This document shows positions 41,574-51,305 of a stretch of DNA of 64,000 nucleotides, in pieces. Under the pieces are notes generated by a model. That model searched no databases. It was not told the DNA's origin and worked only from the letters and a program-made list of their open reading frames with translations. This stretch comes from Streptomyces longisporoflavus (GTDB lineage Bacteria; Actinomycetota; Actinomycetes; Streptomycetales; Streptomycetaceae). Both the position numbers and the translations under genes were made by a program. The stretch lies in assembly GCF_014649775.1 (NCBI RefSeq), contig NZ_BMTR01000013.1:1-64000 (forward strand), written 5' to 3'. Positions within the stretch are counted from its first letter, which is position 1, and every line of letters starts with the position of its first letter.

Positions 41574-42923
41574 ATGCGTTCCCCCCACCGCATAGCCACG
41601 CTTCCGCCCGATCACAACCAGGCTCATCCGTCTGATGGTTGGCACGCCGAATCGGTTCCCCCCGAAGTGACGCAGGCGGAGACGACCGCCCCGCTCAACC
41701 CGTACGACGAGCTCGCCGCCCTCGCGACGCCGAACCCGCTGGAGGACTTCCTCCACGAGGCGGATGGCGAGGACGCCGAGGACGCCGAGGGCGCTGAGGG
41801 CGATGCCGACAAGTCGGACGCTCCTTGGCAGCCGCCGAACCACCGCCGCGGCAATCGTGCCCGCACCCGCGCCCGCACCCGCCGGGGCCGCCGCAATCGC
41901 TTCGCCGGACTCCCGCTCGCCGCGAAGGCCGTCGTCGCCCTCGTCGTACTCGCCGCCTTCCTCGCGCTCGGCGACCGCTGGGCCCTGCTCTACGCCGAGC
42001 ACGAGGCCGCGGACAAGCTCAAGGAGTCCATGCACCTGAGCGCGGCTCCCGAGGTCGACATCGAGGGCTTCCCCTTCCTGACCCAGGTCCTCGACAAGCG
42101 CGTGGACAAGGTCAAGGTCACCGTCCCGGACGTCGCGGCCGACCGGATCTCGCTCGCGCAGGTCTCCGCCACCGGCACGGACGTGAAGATCACCGGCGAC
42201 GGGCCCACCGACATCAAGGGCGCCCTCATCAGCGAGATGAACGGCGAGGTGCTTCTCTCCTTCGACGACCTGAACCGCGAACTTGGCGCGTCCCAGGTCA
42301 CGTTCACCGGCCGCGGCAGCAACCAGGTCCTCGCGCGCGGCACGCTGCCCGTCGCCGGCCACGACCTGAAGCTGCGCGCCGACGCCCGCATCGAGCGCAA
42401 CGGCGACCGCGGTATCTCCACCGACATCGGCAGGATGAGCCTGCAGATCGGCGACCTGGCGACCTACCGGCCCGGCACCCGCGAGTCCGAGGGCCTGCAT
42501 CTCAGCCAGGCCTCGGCGGACCGCCTGGCCAAGGAGACGGCCAAGGCGAAGGCGCTGCTGTCCGTGCCGTCGATCGTCAAGCGGCTCGGCGTACCGGACT
42601 CCGTGGTCAGCGGCGCCCTCAAGAGCGACACCAAGCTCAACGAACTCGTCGGCTCCCCGCGCTTCGTCAACGACGTGATGGGCCTCAACCTCATCGACGT
42701 CGCGATGGGCCACCCCGAGCTCCTGAAGAAGTTCGGCCTCGACCCGGCGCTCCTCAAGGGCCTCTCCGAGCTCACCCGCCCCGTCCTCGCCGACCGCCTC
42801 ACGCTCGCCTTCCAGCTGCCGAAGCTGCCGGGCGACGGGCACGTGTGGCTGAAGGACGTGAACGTGCAGAAGGACGGAATCCGGGTGCGGCTCACGGGGA
42901 CGGGACTGAGCATCGGCAAGTAG
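41574..42923 (+). CDS. LmeA-like DUF2993 membrane protein
   Basis: A 449-residue protein with an acidic N-terminal region, a basic stretch (RARTRARTRRGRRNR), one membrane helix (about 118-138) and a large external DUF2993 domain starting at EVDIEGFPFLTQVLDKRVDKV. DUF2993 proteins include mycobacterial LmeA, linked to lipoglycan (mannan) elongation. The start is uncertain; ATG 41574 lacks a strong ribosome-binding site. A shorter paralogue lies at 51306. Confidence 0.85.
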   Translation: MRSPHRIATLPPDHNQAHPSDGWHAESVPPEVTQAETTAPLNPYDELAALATPNPLEDFLHEADGEDAEDAEGAEGDADKSDAPWQPPNHRRGNRARTRARTRRGRRNRFAGLPLAAKAVVALVVLAAFLALGDRWALLYAEHEAADKLKESMHLSAAPEVDIEGFPFLTQVLDKRVDKVKVTVPDVAADRISLAQVSATGTDVKITGDGPTDIKGALISEMNGEVLLSFDDLNRELGASQVTFTGRGSNQVLARGTLPVAGHDLKLRADARIERNGDRGISTDIGRMSLQIGDLATYRPGTRESEGLHLSQASADRLAKETAKAKALLSVPSIVKRLGVPDSVVSGALKSDTKLNELVGSPRFVNDVMGLNLIDVAMGHPELLKKFGLDPALLKGLSELTRPVLADRLTLAFQLPKLPGDGHVWLKDVNVQKDGIRVRLTGTGLSIGK

Positions 42924-42966
42924 CGGGGACTCGCGGTGCCGGCCGGGGAACGCCGTGCCGGCGGGC

Positions 42967-44391
42967 TTACGCGGTGGTGGCGGGGGGCGGGGTAGGCGCC
43001 CCCGGCAGGCGGACCGTCGCCACGGTCCCGCCGCCCCCGTCCTCGGCGGGCCACAGCGCGACCTCGCCGCCCGACTGGTGCACGGTGCGGGCCACGATGG
43101 ACAGACCGAGGCCGGAGCCGGGGAGACTGCGGGCCGAGGGGGAACGCCAGAACCGGTCGAAGACGTGCGGGAGCTCGTCGGCGGGGATGCCGGGGCCGTG
43201 ATCTCGTACGGTCAGGGCGCCGTCCTTCAGGGCCACCTCGACCGTGGAGCCGGGGGGCCCGAACTTCACCGCGTTGTCCAGGATGTTCACGATGGCCCGC
43301 TCGAGGCCCGCGGGCTCGGCGCGTACGTACCAGGGGGCGAGGTCCGCGGCGAACGTCAGCTCGGGGCCGCGCAGCCGGGCCCGCTCCAGGGCGGCCCGCA
43401 CGATCTCGTGCAGGGCGACCACCTGCACCTTGCCGCTCGGTCCCGCGTCCGTACGCGAAAGCTCCTGCAAGTCGCCGATCAGCGCCGCAAGTTCGGTCAT
43501 CTGCGCGGTGACGGAGGCGAGCAGGGCCTTGCGGTCGTCCGGCGGGATGGCCCGCCCCGTCTCCTCGCTGCGGGCGAGCAGCTCGATGTTCGTGCGCAGC
43601 GAGGTGAGCGGCGTACGGAGCTCGTGGCCCGCGTCGGCGATGAGCTGCTGCTGCAGGTCGCGCGACGAGGCGAGCGACGCGGTCATGGAGTTGAAGGAGC
43701 GCGAGAGGCGGGCGATCTCGTCGTCCCCCTCAGCCGGGATCCTGAGGTTCAGGTCCTCGGTACGGGCCACGTGCTCCACGGCCGCCGTGAGCTCGTCGAC
43801 CGGGCGAAGCCCGGTCCGGGCCACCCAGAGACCGGCGGCGCCCGCGCCGACGACGCCGATGCCCGCCACGACGGCAAGCACCAGGATCAGGTTGTCGAGG
43901 GTGTCGTCGACCTCGCTCAGCGGGCGGGCGACCGTGACGGCGAGGCCCTGGGGACCCTCCAGCGGGTAGGTGAGGGCGCGGTACGTGGCGCCGTTCGACG
44001 CGACGACGGAGTGGTAGACCTCGCCGGACTCGCCCTTGGCGACGGCGGTGTCCTCGGCCGTGACCTTGACCGACTGCGTCCCGACGATGACGCAGTGGCC
44101 GCCCTGCCGGTCGACCACCTGGATCGTCTGCTTGAACAGGTCCGGATCGTCCTTGTCGCGGATGACCGAACGCTGGCAGTTCCCCGCACTGTCGATACGG
44201 CTGATGACATCGGGGGTCTGGACCCGCTTGCTGCTCAGCGCGTCGTCCAGCGAGTTCAGGAGCGCGTTGCGCACCACGAACCAGCACGCCACCGCGGCGG
44301 CGGCGACAGCGACCGCCACGGCGAAGGCGACCAGCATCGCCAGGCGGGAGCGCAACGGCATCGCGCGGTAGCGCCGGGCCAGCCTCTTCAC
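42967..44391 (-). CDS. Sensor histidine kinase with HAMP domain
   Basis: A 474-residue kinase with two membrane helices (about 16-38 and 165-190) flanking an external sensor of about 125 residues that holds two cysteines (GNCQRSV, GGHCVIV), a HAMP domain, HisKA with His in DAGHELRTPLTSLRT, and HATPase with NILDNAVKFG, DHGPGIP and GSGLGLSIV. It overlaps the regulator gene by 4 bp. The upstream HtrA-like protease suggests an envelope-stress role. SCO4155 type, from memory. Confidence 0.93.
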   Translation of the reverse strand: MKRLARRYRAMPLRSRLAMLVAFAVAVAVAAAAVACWFVVRNALLNSLDDALSSKRVQTPDVISRIDSAGNCQRSVIRDKDDPDLFKQTIQVVDRQGGHCVIVGTQSVKVTAEDTAVAKGESGEVYHSVVASNGATYRALTYPLEGPQGLAVTVARPLSEVDDTLDNLILVLAVVAGIGVVGAGAAGLWVARTGLRPVDELTAAVEHVARTEDLNLRIPAEGDDEIARLSRSFNSMTASLASSRDLQQQLIADAGHELRTPLTSLRTNIELLARSEETGRAIPPDDRKALLASVTAQMTELAALIGDLQELSRTDAGPSGKVQVVALHEIVRAALERARLRGPELTFAADLAPWYVRAEPAGLERAIVNILDNAVKFGPPGSTVEVALKDGALTVRDHGPGIPADELPHVFDRFWRSPSARSLPGSGLGLSIVARTVHQSGGEVALWPAEDGGGGTVATVRLPGAPTPPPATTA

Positions 44392-45128
44392 TCGACGCCC
44401 CCGCCGGAACCCGGCCGCAGCACGTACCCCACACCCCGCACCGTGTGGACGAGGCGGGGCTCGCCCCCGGCCTCCGTCTTGCGGCGCAGGTACATGACGT
44501 ACACGTCGAGGGAGTTCGAGGACGGCTCGAAGTCGAAGCCCCAGACCGCCTTCAGGATCTGCTCCCGCGTGAGGACCTGACGGGGATGCGCGAGGAACAT
44601 CTCGAGGAGGGTGAACTCCGTGCGGGTCAGCTCCACGGTCCTCGCCCCCCGCGTGACCTCCCGCGTCGCGAGGTCCATCCGCAGGTCGGCGAAGGCGAGC
44701 GTGTCGCCCTCCGCGGCCTGCCCCGAGGTGGCGGCGTACGAACTGCGGCGCAGCAGGGCCCGGATACGGGCGAACAGCTCGTCCAGTTCGAACGGCTTGA
44801 CCAGGTAGTCGTCGGCGCCCGCGTCGAGGCCCGTGACACGGTCGCCGACCGTGTCACGCGCGGTGAGCATCAGGATGGGCGTCAGGGAGCCTGTCGCGCG
44901 GAGCCTGCGCGCGGCGGTGAGGCCGTCCATGCGCGGCATCTGGATGTCGAGGACGACGAGATCGGGGCGGTAGGCCGCCGCCTTCTCAAGGGCGTCGGCG
45001 CCGTCGACGGCGACCTCCGTGCCGTACCCCTCGAAGGCGAGGCTGCGCTGGAGCGCCTCCCGCACGGCGGGCTCGTCGTCGACGATCAGGATGCGCAGCT
45101 GTTCGCGGTCGCCTTCGGCGGGGCTCAT
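44388..45128 (-). CDS. OmpR-family response regulator (MprA/PrrA-like)
   Basis: A 246-residue regulator with a receiver domain (phospho-acceptor Asp61 in LVVLDIQMPRMDG) and a winged-helix output domain (VELTRTEFTLLEMFLAHP, SLDVYVMYLRRKTE, LVHTVRGVGYVLR). It is the partner of the overlapping kinase. MprA-like regulators often control adjacent serine proteases, which fits the gene order. Confidence 0.94.
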   Translation of the reverse strand: MSPAEGDREQLRILIVDDEPAVREALQRSLAFEGYGTEVAVDGADALEKAAAYRPDLVVLDIQMPRMDGLTAARRLRATGSLTPILMLTARDTVGDRVTGLDAGADDYLVKPFELDELFARIRALLRRSSYAATSGQAAEGDTLAFADLRMDLATREVTRGARTVELTRTEFTLLEMFLAHPRQVLTREQILKAVWGFDFEPSSNSLDVYVMYLRRKTEAGGEPRLVHTVRGVGYVLRPGSGGGVE

Positions 45129-45172
45129 CGGCTCGGCACTTCCTCGGGTACGGGTGGTGGACGGGGCCGGTA

Positions 45173-45388
45173 TCAGCCTCGCACGCGCGCGCGGGGCTTG
45201 CGGCGTGCGGCGGGCCGGGACGCTGCCGTGGCCACTTCGGGGGCGCGCACTCGCGATGCGCCGTGCAGCTCGCGGGCGACGGCGAGCGGGAGGCCGAGTC
45301 CGGCTGGGTCGGTGTCGGGCTGCCCCCGGCCGATGGACACGGCCAGGGCGTGCCGGACGCGGTTGACGGTGATCAGGGGTCCGGGCAT
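45173..45388 (-). CDS. Small basic protein of unknown function (71 aa)
   Basis: A 71-residue frame with strong G/C third positions and GGAGG six bases before its ATG, between the protease stop (45424) and the regulator start (45128) on the same strand. The central GLGLPLAVARELHGA recalls the G2 box of histidine-kinase ATPases, but the rest does not follow that fold. The C-terminus is very basic (ARRKPRARVRG). Confidence 0.55.
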   Translation of the reverse strand: MPGPLITVNRVRHALAVSIGRGQPDTDPAGLGLPLAVARELHGASRVRAPEVATAASRPAARRKPRARVRG

Positions 45389-45423
45389 GGCGGCCTCCAG
45401 GTGCTGCGGTGGTGTGGTCGGGG

Positions 45424-46458
45424 TCAGTCGGTCGCGCCGGCCCGCAGAGTGTCCAGGTCGGCCTTGACCGTGTTTATCGGGATGGCGAAGCCGAGGCCGA
45501 CGCTGCCGGACGAGCTCGCCTGCGCGCCGCTCTGCGACGAGGAACTGGGCGAGTACATCGCGGAGTTGATGCCGACGATGTTGCCGTTCATGTCGATGAG
45601 CGCGCCGCCGGAGTTGCCCGGGTTGAGCGAGGCGTCGGTCTGCAAGGCCTTGTACGTGGTCTTGGACGACCCGGTGTCGCCGTTGAACTGCTCGCCGCCG
45701 TACTCGAACGGCCAGCCGCCGCCCTGCTGTTGCCGCTGTCCCTGGTCCTCGTCCGTCGACACGGTGACGTCGCGGTCGAGGGCGGAGATGATGCCGCTGG
45801 TGACGGTGCCGGTCAGGCCCTCGGGGGAGCCGATCGCCACGACGTCGTCACCGATCTTGACGTTGTCGGAGTTGCCGAGGCTCGCGGCCTTGAGGCCGGT
45901 GGCGTCCTGGAGCTTGATCAGCGCCAGGTCCTTCTTGCTGTCGGTGCCGACGACCTCGGCGTCGTACGACTTGCCGTCGTTCGTCGTCACCTTCACCGAC
46001 GTGGCGCCGGAGATCACGTGGTTGTTGGTGATGATCTCGCCGTCACCCGTGATGATCACGCCGGAGCCGGTCGCCTCACCGGAGTTCGACTTCGCGCTGA
46101 TCTCCACGATGCTCGGGCTGACCGCCTCGGCGACGCCGGAGACGGTGCCCTTCTGGCTGGTGGGCACGACGTTCGTGTTGGTGGCGCTGCTCGACGTGCC
46201 GTCCTTGCCGGTCAGCTCCTGGAAGGCGTAGGCGGTGCCGCCGCCCACGGCCGCCGCCGCGATGGCCACGGCGGCGAGAAGGGCGAGGGGGCCCCTGGCC
46301 CGCCGGCGCGGGGGCTTCACGGGCTCCGGGGTCTCCGGGGGCGCTTCCGGTGCGAAAGCGGGCGGGGGCGGGTACGCGCCCTGCGTACCGCCATGGTGAA
46401 CAGGCGCTGACGACTGCTGCTGGGGGTACTCGCCGCTGTGGCGGAAGGTGTCGGTCAT
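45424..46458 (-). CDS. Membrane-anchored trypsin-like serine protease (HtrA-like, no PDZ)
   Basis: A 344-residue protein with a Pro-rich cytoplasmic N-terminus, one membrane helix (about 55-78) and an external S1C protease domain. The catalytic triad is His in ITNNHVISG, Asp in KKDLALIKL and Ser in LNPGNSGGALID. The sequence ends soon after the protease domain, so there is no PDZ domain. It precedes a small gene and a two-component system on the same strand, in the style of mycobacterial pepD/mprAB. Confidence 0.92.
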   Translation of the reverse strand: MTDTFRHSGEYPQQQSSAPVHHGGTQGAYPPPPAFAPEAPPETPEPVKPPRRRARGPLALLAAVAIAAAAVGGGTAYAFQELTGKDGTSSSATNTNVVPTSQKGTVSGVAEAVSPSIVEISAKSNSGEATGSGVIITGDGEIITNNHVISGATSVKVTTNDGKSYDAEVVGTDSKKDLALIKLQDATGLKAASLGNSDNVKIGDDVVAIGSPEGLTGTVTSGIISALDRDVTVSTDEDQGQRQQQGGGWPFEYGGEQFNGDTGSSKTTYKALQTDASLNPGNSGGALIDMNGNIVGINSAMYSPSSSSQSGAQASSSGSVGLGFAIPINTVKADLDTLRAGATD

Positions 46459-46574
46459 GGGTTCAAGGCTGCTGGGCGTTCATGAGAGGCGGCTGAGTAC
46501 GCCCTGAGAACGCCAATAGAACCTCGTATGCCCCATATAAAGGCGCCGGGCGCAGATGCAGATGAAGCCGCGCG

Positions 46575-47597
46575 TCAGCTGCAGCCGCAGGACTGCCGGA
46601 CCACGAGCCGGGACGGAAACAGCTTCAACCGCTCGCGGCGCGAACCGGCGACACGCAGCCCGTCGTCCAGCACCAGATCGACCGCGGCCCGCGCCATGGC
46701 GGGCCGGTCCGACGCCACGGTCGTCAGCGGCGGATCGGTGAGCCCCGCCTCCTTGACGTCGTCGAACCCGGCGACGGCCAGCTGCCCCGGCACGTCGATG
46801 CGCAGCTCCCGCGCGGCCCGCAGCACACCGATCGCCTGGTCATCGGTGGAGCAGAAGACGGCCGTCGGCCGATCGGGACGGGCGAGCAGCTTCAGCGCCA
46901 TCTGATACGCGTCGTAGCGGTTGTACGGGGCATCGAAGAGCCGCCCCTCCACCGACCGCCCGGCCTCCCGCATGGCCCGCCGCCAGCCCTCGACGTGGTC
47001 GGAGACGGGGTCGCCGACGGTCGGGGTCTCGGCGGTGCCGCCGACGCACGCCACGTACTCATGGCCGTGTTCGAGGAGATGCCGGGTGGCGAGCTGCGCG
47101 CCGCCCAGGTCGTCCGTGACGACGGCGACGTCGTCGATCGCCTCGGGCCGCTCGTGCAGGAGCACGACCCGCGCGTCCCACGCGTCGATCTCGGCGGCTG
47201 CCTGATCCGTCAGGCCGTGGCTGACGAGGATGAGCCCGGAGACCCGCATGCCGAGGAAGGCCCGCAGATAGTGGGCCTCGCGCTCGTCCACGTAGTCCGT
47301 GTTGCCGACGAGCACCATTTTTCCGCGCTCGGAGGCCGCCTGCTCCACGGCATGCGTCATCTCCGCGAAGAACGGCTGCCGTGCGTCCGGCACGATCATG
47401 CCTATGAGGTCGGTCCGCCGCGACGCCATGGCCTGGGCGACCCGGTCGGGCCGGTACCCCAGCTCTTTGATCGCGGCGAGTACACGCTCGCGCGTGGCCG
47501 GGGCAACCGGCCTAGGTCCGTTGTTGATGACATAGCTGACGACGGCGGTGGAAGTACCCGCAAGTCGCGCAACGTCATCCCGAGTCACCTTGGCCAC
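46575..47597 (-). CDS. LacI-family transcriptional regulator
   Basis: A 340-residue regulator from a GTG start. The LacI helix-turn-helix (VTRDDVARLAGTSTAVVSYV) and hinge (RVAQAMASRRTD) are followed by a periplasmic-binding-protein-like ligand domain. The ending VVRQSCGCS is common to Streptomyces LacI regulators of sugar operons. It begins 23 bp after glnR on the same strand. No sugar operon is adjacent, so the target is unknown. Confidence 0.92.
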   Translation of the reverse strand: MAKVTRDDVARLAGTSTAVVSYVINNGPRPVAPATRERVLAAIKELGYRPDRVAQAMASRRTDLIGMIVPDARQPFFAEMTHAVEQAASERGKMVLVGNTDYVDEREAHYLRAFLGMRVSGLILVSHGLTDQAAAEIDAWDARVVLLHERPEAIDDVAVVTDDLGGAQLATRHLLEHGHEYVACVGGTAETPTVGDPVSDHVEGWRRAMREAGRSVEGRLFDAPYNRYDAYQMALKLLARPDRPTAVFCSTDDQAIGVLRAARELRIDVPGQLAVAGFDDVKEAGLTDPPLTTVASDRPAMARAAVDLVLDDGLRVAGSRRERLKLFPSRLVVRQSCGCS

Positions 47598-47620
47598 GCG
47601 CGGAGTCTACGCGGATGGAA

Positions 47621-48445
47621 CTACCGCTGGGCAGGGCGTACGGCGGCTTCCTTCGCACCTTCCTTCGGCGCGGTCGCGGCGGCGGTCGCCTTCTCGGCGG
47701 AGGCGTCGTCGCGCTCGCCCCCGGCCGGCGGGGCGGCTGCCTTCGCCTTGGCCTCGTCGGCCGCCCGTTCCACCTTCTCCGGCGTCACGAAGCGGTAGCC
47801 GACATTCCGGACGGTGCCGATGAGCGACTCGTGCTCGACACCGAGCTTCGCGCGCAGTCGCCGTACGTGCACGTCGACCGTGCGCGTACCGCCGAAGTAG
47901 TCGTAGCCCCAGACCTCCTGGAGCAGCTGGGCCCGCGTGAAGACGCGCCCCGGGTGCTGCGCCAGGTACTTGAGCAGCTCGAACTCCTTGAAGGTCAGGT
48001 CGAGGACCCGGCCCTTCAGCTTCGCGCTGTACGTCGCCTCGTCCACGGAGAGATCGCCGTTGCGGATCTCCATGGGGGAGTCGTCCGCGGTGATCGACTG
48101 ACGGCCCATCGCGAGCCGGAGCCGCGCCTCGACCTCGGCGGGGCCCGCCGTGTCGAGGAGTACGTCGTCGATGCCCCAGTCGGCGGTGACGGCCGCGAGA
48201 CCGCCCTCCGTGACGACAAGGACCAGCGGACAGCCGGGCCCCGTGGAGCGGAGGAGCTGGCAGAGGCTGCGGACCTGCGGCAGGTCACGACGGCCGTCGA
48301 TCAGAATGACGTCGGCACCAGGGGTGTCGACGAGAGCCGGGCCTTCGGCGGGGGCCACCCGCACGTTGTGCAGCAGCAGGCCGAGGGCGGGAAGCACCTC
48401 CGTCGACGGCTGAAGGGCATTGGTGAGGAGCAGCAGAGAACTCAT
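47621..48445 (-). CDS. glnR: GlnR, global nitrogen regulator
   Basis: A 274-residue OmpR-type orphan regulator. The receiver-like domain has Asp50 in DVILIDGRRDL but lacks most of the other phosphorylation pocket residues, as in known GlnR, which dimerises without a kinase. The winged-helix domain contains LTFKEFELLKYLAQHPG and RTVDVHVRRLRAKLG. It controls nitrogen assimilation genes (glnA, amtB, nir) in actinomycetes. An Ala/Lys-rich tail of about 45 residues follows. S. coelicolor glnR is SCO4159. Confidence 0.95.
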   Translation of the reverse strand: MSSLLLLTNALQPSTEVLPALGLLLHNVRVAPAEGPALVDTPGADVILIDGRRDLPQVRSLCQLLRSTGPGCPLVLVVTEGGLAAVTADWGIDDVLLDTAGPAEVEARLRLAMGRQSITADDSPMEIRNGDLSVDEATYSAKLKGRVLDLTFKEFELLKYLAQHPGRVFTRAQLLQEVWGYDYFGGTRTVDVHVRRLRAKLGVEHESLIGTVRNVGYRFVTPEKVERAADEAKAKAAAPPAGGERDDASAEKATAAATAPKEGAKEAAVRPAQR

Positions 48446-48729
48446 CGCCGCCCACCTGCCTGGGTCGTCCTACGGTTGTGCACGTTTCGCTCGCCCATAA
48501 CGTCGGTTCCTCCTCGGTCCCTGCGAGGACGTTTACGGCACTGCTTCGTACTGATTACTGCTGGGTCTTGCTGATTCCTGCGGCGGAGAGCCCGCGCCCG
48601 GAGCTCTCCTCGTGCGGTCCCGGGTTTCGTGGACGTGTCCGCGATGTGAGACCGCCACGGGCTCCCAGAAAGCACGAAAGGACCCGGGGGCTTCGCTGCC
48701 CGGATCCTCTGCCAAGGAGAATAGCCCAC

Positions 48730-49635
48730 ATGACTTCCGGTACGGCAGGTCGAGCGGCGGGATCTTCTGTGCCGCCGATCACGCGGACTCCGCCCCGCGT
48801 TCAACGTCGCGCAACGCTCCGTACACAGGACGGCATCGCTGTCGAGGCCGCGTACAAGCCCGGTCCCGACCCGGCGGGCGAGCTCGCGATCGTGCTCGCG
48901 CACGGCTTCACGGGCGGCGTCGACCGGCCGCACGTACGCCGCGCGGCCGGTGTGTTCGCGCAGCGTGCGGCCGTGATCACGTTCTCCTTCCGGGGCCACG
49001 GAGCGTCCGGCGGGCTGTCCACGGTCGGCGACCGCGAAGTGCTCGACCTGGCGGTCGCGGTGGAGTGGGCCCGGTTCCTCGGCCACACGCGCGTGGTCAC
49101 CGTGGGTTTCTCGATGGGTGGCTCCGTGGTGCTCCGGCACGCGGCCCTCGCCGGTGCCGCGCACGGGGGGCGCACTGAAGCGCGGGTTGACGCGGTGGTC
49201 GCCGTAAGCGCTCCCGCCCGTTGGTTCTACCGGGGGACGGCGCCGATGCGGCGGCTGCACTGGGTGGTGACGCGGCCCCTGGGGCGTGTCGTGGGCCGGG
49301 TCGGCCTGCGCACCCGAATCCACCCGCACGAGTGGGACCCCGTCCCCCTTTCGCCGGTGGAGTCGGTCCCGCTGATCGCGCCGACGCCGCTGCTCGTCGT
49401 GCACGGGGACCGCGACCCGTACTTCCCGGTCGACCATCCCCGGATGCTGGCCGCAGCGGCGGCGGGCGGGGCGGAGCTCTGGCTGGAGGCGGGGATGGGG
49501 CACGCGGAGAACGCGGCGGACGACGCACTGCTCGGTCGGATCGCCGAGTGGGCCACGGCATCATGGACGTCGGCAAACGCCGAAGGACCGGCAATCGTCG
49601 AAGGTTCGGCAATCGCCGAAGGAGAGGAGCTGTGA
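48730..49635 (+). CDS. Alpha/beta hydrolase
   Basis: A 301-residue alpha/beta-hydrolase with the oxyanion segment LAHGFTGG, nucleophile elbow VGFSMGGSV (Ser), acid in VVHGDRDPYFPV and catalytic His in GMGHAENAAD. AAGGAG lies nine bases before ATG 48730; the frame is open upstream but without support. It is coupled to the MoaD-like gene by a TGATG overlap. The 284-bp gap to glnR carries both promoters and a hairpin near 48684-48703. The substrate is unknown. Confidence 0.9.
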   Translation: MTSGTAGRAAGSSVPPITRTPPRVQRRATLRTQDGIAVEAAYKPGPDPAGELAIVLAHGFTGGVDRPHVRRAAGVFAQRAAVITFSFRGHGASGGLSTVGDREVLDLAVAVEWARFLGHTRVVTVGFSMGGSVVLRHAALAGAAHGGRTEARVDAVVAVSAPARWFYRGTAPMRRLHWVVTRPLGRVVGRVGLRTRIHPHEWDPVPLSPVESVPLIAPTPLLVVHGDRDPYFPVDHPRMLAAAAAGGAELWLEAGMGHAENAADDALLGRIAEWATASWTSANAEGPAIVEGSAIAEGEEL

Positions 49636-49889
49636 TGGTGAACGGCACCATTCGTTACTGGGCCGCGGCCAAAGCAGCCGCAGGCGTCGCGGAGGAGCCG
49701 TACGCTGCGACGACGCTCGCCGAGGCGCTGGACGCGGCACGCGAGCGACACCCCGGTGAGCTCGTCCGTGTACTGCGGCGATGCTCGTTCCTCATCGACG
49801 GCGATCCCGTGGGTACCCGCGGGCATGAGACGGTACGGCTGGCCGAGGGCGGCACGGTCGAGGTGCTCCCGCCGTTCGCAGGAGGGTGA
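49635..49889 (+). CDS. MoaD/ThiS-family sulfur carrier
   Basis: An 84-residue ubiquitin-like protein ending in PPFAGG, the Gly-Gly that is adenylated and thiocarboxylated in MoaD/ThiS carriers. Its ATG overlaps the stop of the hydrolase by 1 bp, and a GTG at 49632 is an in-frame alternative. It may supply sulfur for molybdopterin or another cofactor. No MoaE is adjacent. Confidence 0.9.
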   Translation: MVNGTIRYWAAAKAAAGVAEEPYAATTLAEALDAARERHPGELVRVLRRCSFLIDGDPVGTRGHETVRLAEGGTVEVLPPFAGG

Positions 49890-49897
49890 GCAGCGAT

Positions 49898-51193
49898 ATG
49901 AGCGATCCGCGCTATGAGGGGTACGGGTACGGGAACTACGACCCCTACCAGCAGGGATATCCCCCTGAGCAGGTGCAGCAGCCCTACCCGCCGGAGCAGC
50001 AGCAACCGCAGCCGCAGCAGTACACCCCTGAGCAGCAGTACGCACAGGAGCAGTACGACCGGCAGCAGTACCAGTACCCGCAGCAGCCGCGGCCCCACGC
50101 CGGGGACGCGTACACCCAGCAGTGGGAGGGGCAGACCTGGGACACCCGGGTCCAGCCCTCACCCGTGGTGGACGTGACGGAGACGGCCTACCTGCCCCCG
50201 CAGGGGTACGGGAGGCCCGCGCCCGGATACGACGTGCCGAGCGCTCAGTCGGGCCCCGGCGACTTCGGCGGCCATGCCCACCCTTCCCCGAGCTCTGAAC
50301 CGCGTTCGAGCATCGGAGACCCCGGTCACCCCGCGGGACACCTGCCCATGGCGGGAGCGGCGGCCGAGCCCGAGTCGCGGCCCGAGACGGACTCCTCCGC
50401 CGGCTACGGCCCCGCCACCACCACCGGCAACCCCCGCATCACCGATGCCCAGCGCGCCCGCGCCGAAGGGCGGTCGCCGATCATAGAGCCGGGAATCCAG
50501 CCCGCCGCGCTGACCGCGATCCTCGGACTGCTGCTCGCCGGTACGGCCGCCGTCGGGCAGTACGCACTCCTCGTACCGCTGATCCTGCTGCAAGCCGTCA
50601 CCGCGGCCGGATGGTTCCGGCTCAACGGAATGTGGCCCGCCCGGCAGGGCATCGCGCTCGCCTTCCTCGGCGGTGTCGTCGCCGACATCGCGCTGCTCGC
50701 CGCGGGCAAGGGGAACGCGCCCGCCGCGATCCTCGGCACCCTCGGCGTATGGGTGCTGCTCGTCCTCGTCCTCCAGCTGCGCAGCCGCGCCTCCGCGGAC
50801 GAGCGGATGGCCGGACTCATGGCGACCGTCGCCTCCTCCGCCCTCGCGATCATCGCGACCGGGCATCTCGCGGCATCGGACGACGCCGTGACGCTGGGCG
50901 GCATCGCCGTCGCGGTCGCCGTGATCGCCCGCGCGCTGCCCCTGCCGACAGCCGCCTCCGTCGTCGTCGCGCTGCTCGCGGCCGCCGGAGCCGGTATCGC
51001 CGTCGGCGGCATGACGGACTTCGGCGGCAAGGGCGCGCTGCTCGGCCTCGGCGCCGGTGTCTGCGCGCTGATCGGCCACCGGGTCGCCAGTTACGACTAC
51101 CCGTCCCGCTTCGTGCACATGACGGCGGGCGTGGCCCTGCCGCTCGCCGCGGCGGCCCCGGCCGTCTACCTCCTGGGCAGGGCCATCGGCTGA
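49898..51193 (+). CDS. Polytopic membrane protein with Gln/Pro/Tyr-rich N-terminus
   Basis: A 431-residue protein. The first 190 residues are hydrophilic and rich in Tyr, Gln and Pro. About eight to ten hydrophobic helices follow (PAALTAILGLLLAGTAAVGQ onward). ATG 49898 is chosen because GGAGGG at 49881 is correctly placed for it. A GTG at 49886 overlaps that site. I do not recognise a transport or enzyme motif. Confidence 0.82.
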   Translation: MSDPRYEGYGYGNYDPYQQGYPPEQVQQPYPPEQQQPQPQQYTPEQQYAQEQYDRQQYQYPQQPRPHAGDAYTQQWEGQTWDTRVQPSPVVDVTETAYLPPQGYGRPAPGYDVPSAQSGPGDFGGHAHPSPSSEPRSSIGDPGHPAGHLPMAGAAAEPESRPETDSSAGYGPATTTGNPRITDAQRARAEGRSPIIEPGIQPAALTAILGLLLAGTAAVGQYALLVPLILLQAVTAAGWFRLNGMWPARQGIALAFLGGVVADIALLAAGKGNAPAAILGTLGVWVLLVLVLQLRSRASADERMAGLMATVASSALAIIATGHLAASDDAVTLGGIAVAVAVIARALPLPTAASVVVALLAAAGAGIAVGGMTDFGGKGALLGLGAGVCALIGHRVASYDYPSRFVHMTAGVALPLAAAAPAVYLLGRAIG

Positions 51194-51305
51194 TCGTCAC
51201 AGCTGATCGACAGGTCCCCGGCCGGGCGCTCCCGCCGGGGACCTGTCCTTTAGGCTCGCGGCAAACGTCAGTTGAGTCGGGGGACAAGGTGGGGGAACAC
51301 CGGAC

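Noticed and set aside
45173..45388. A separate histidine-kinase ATPase fragment because of GLGLPLAVARELHGA
   Set aside because: Only one short motif resembles the G2 box; no N-box, G1 box or fold length is present.
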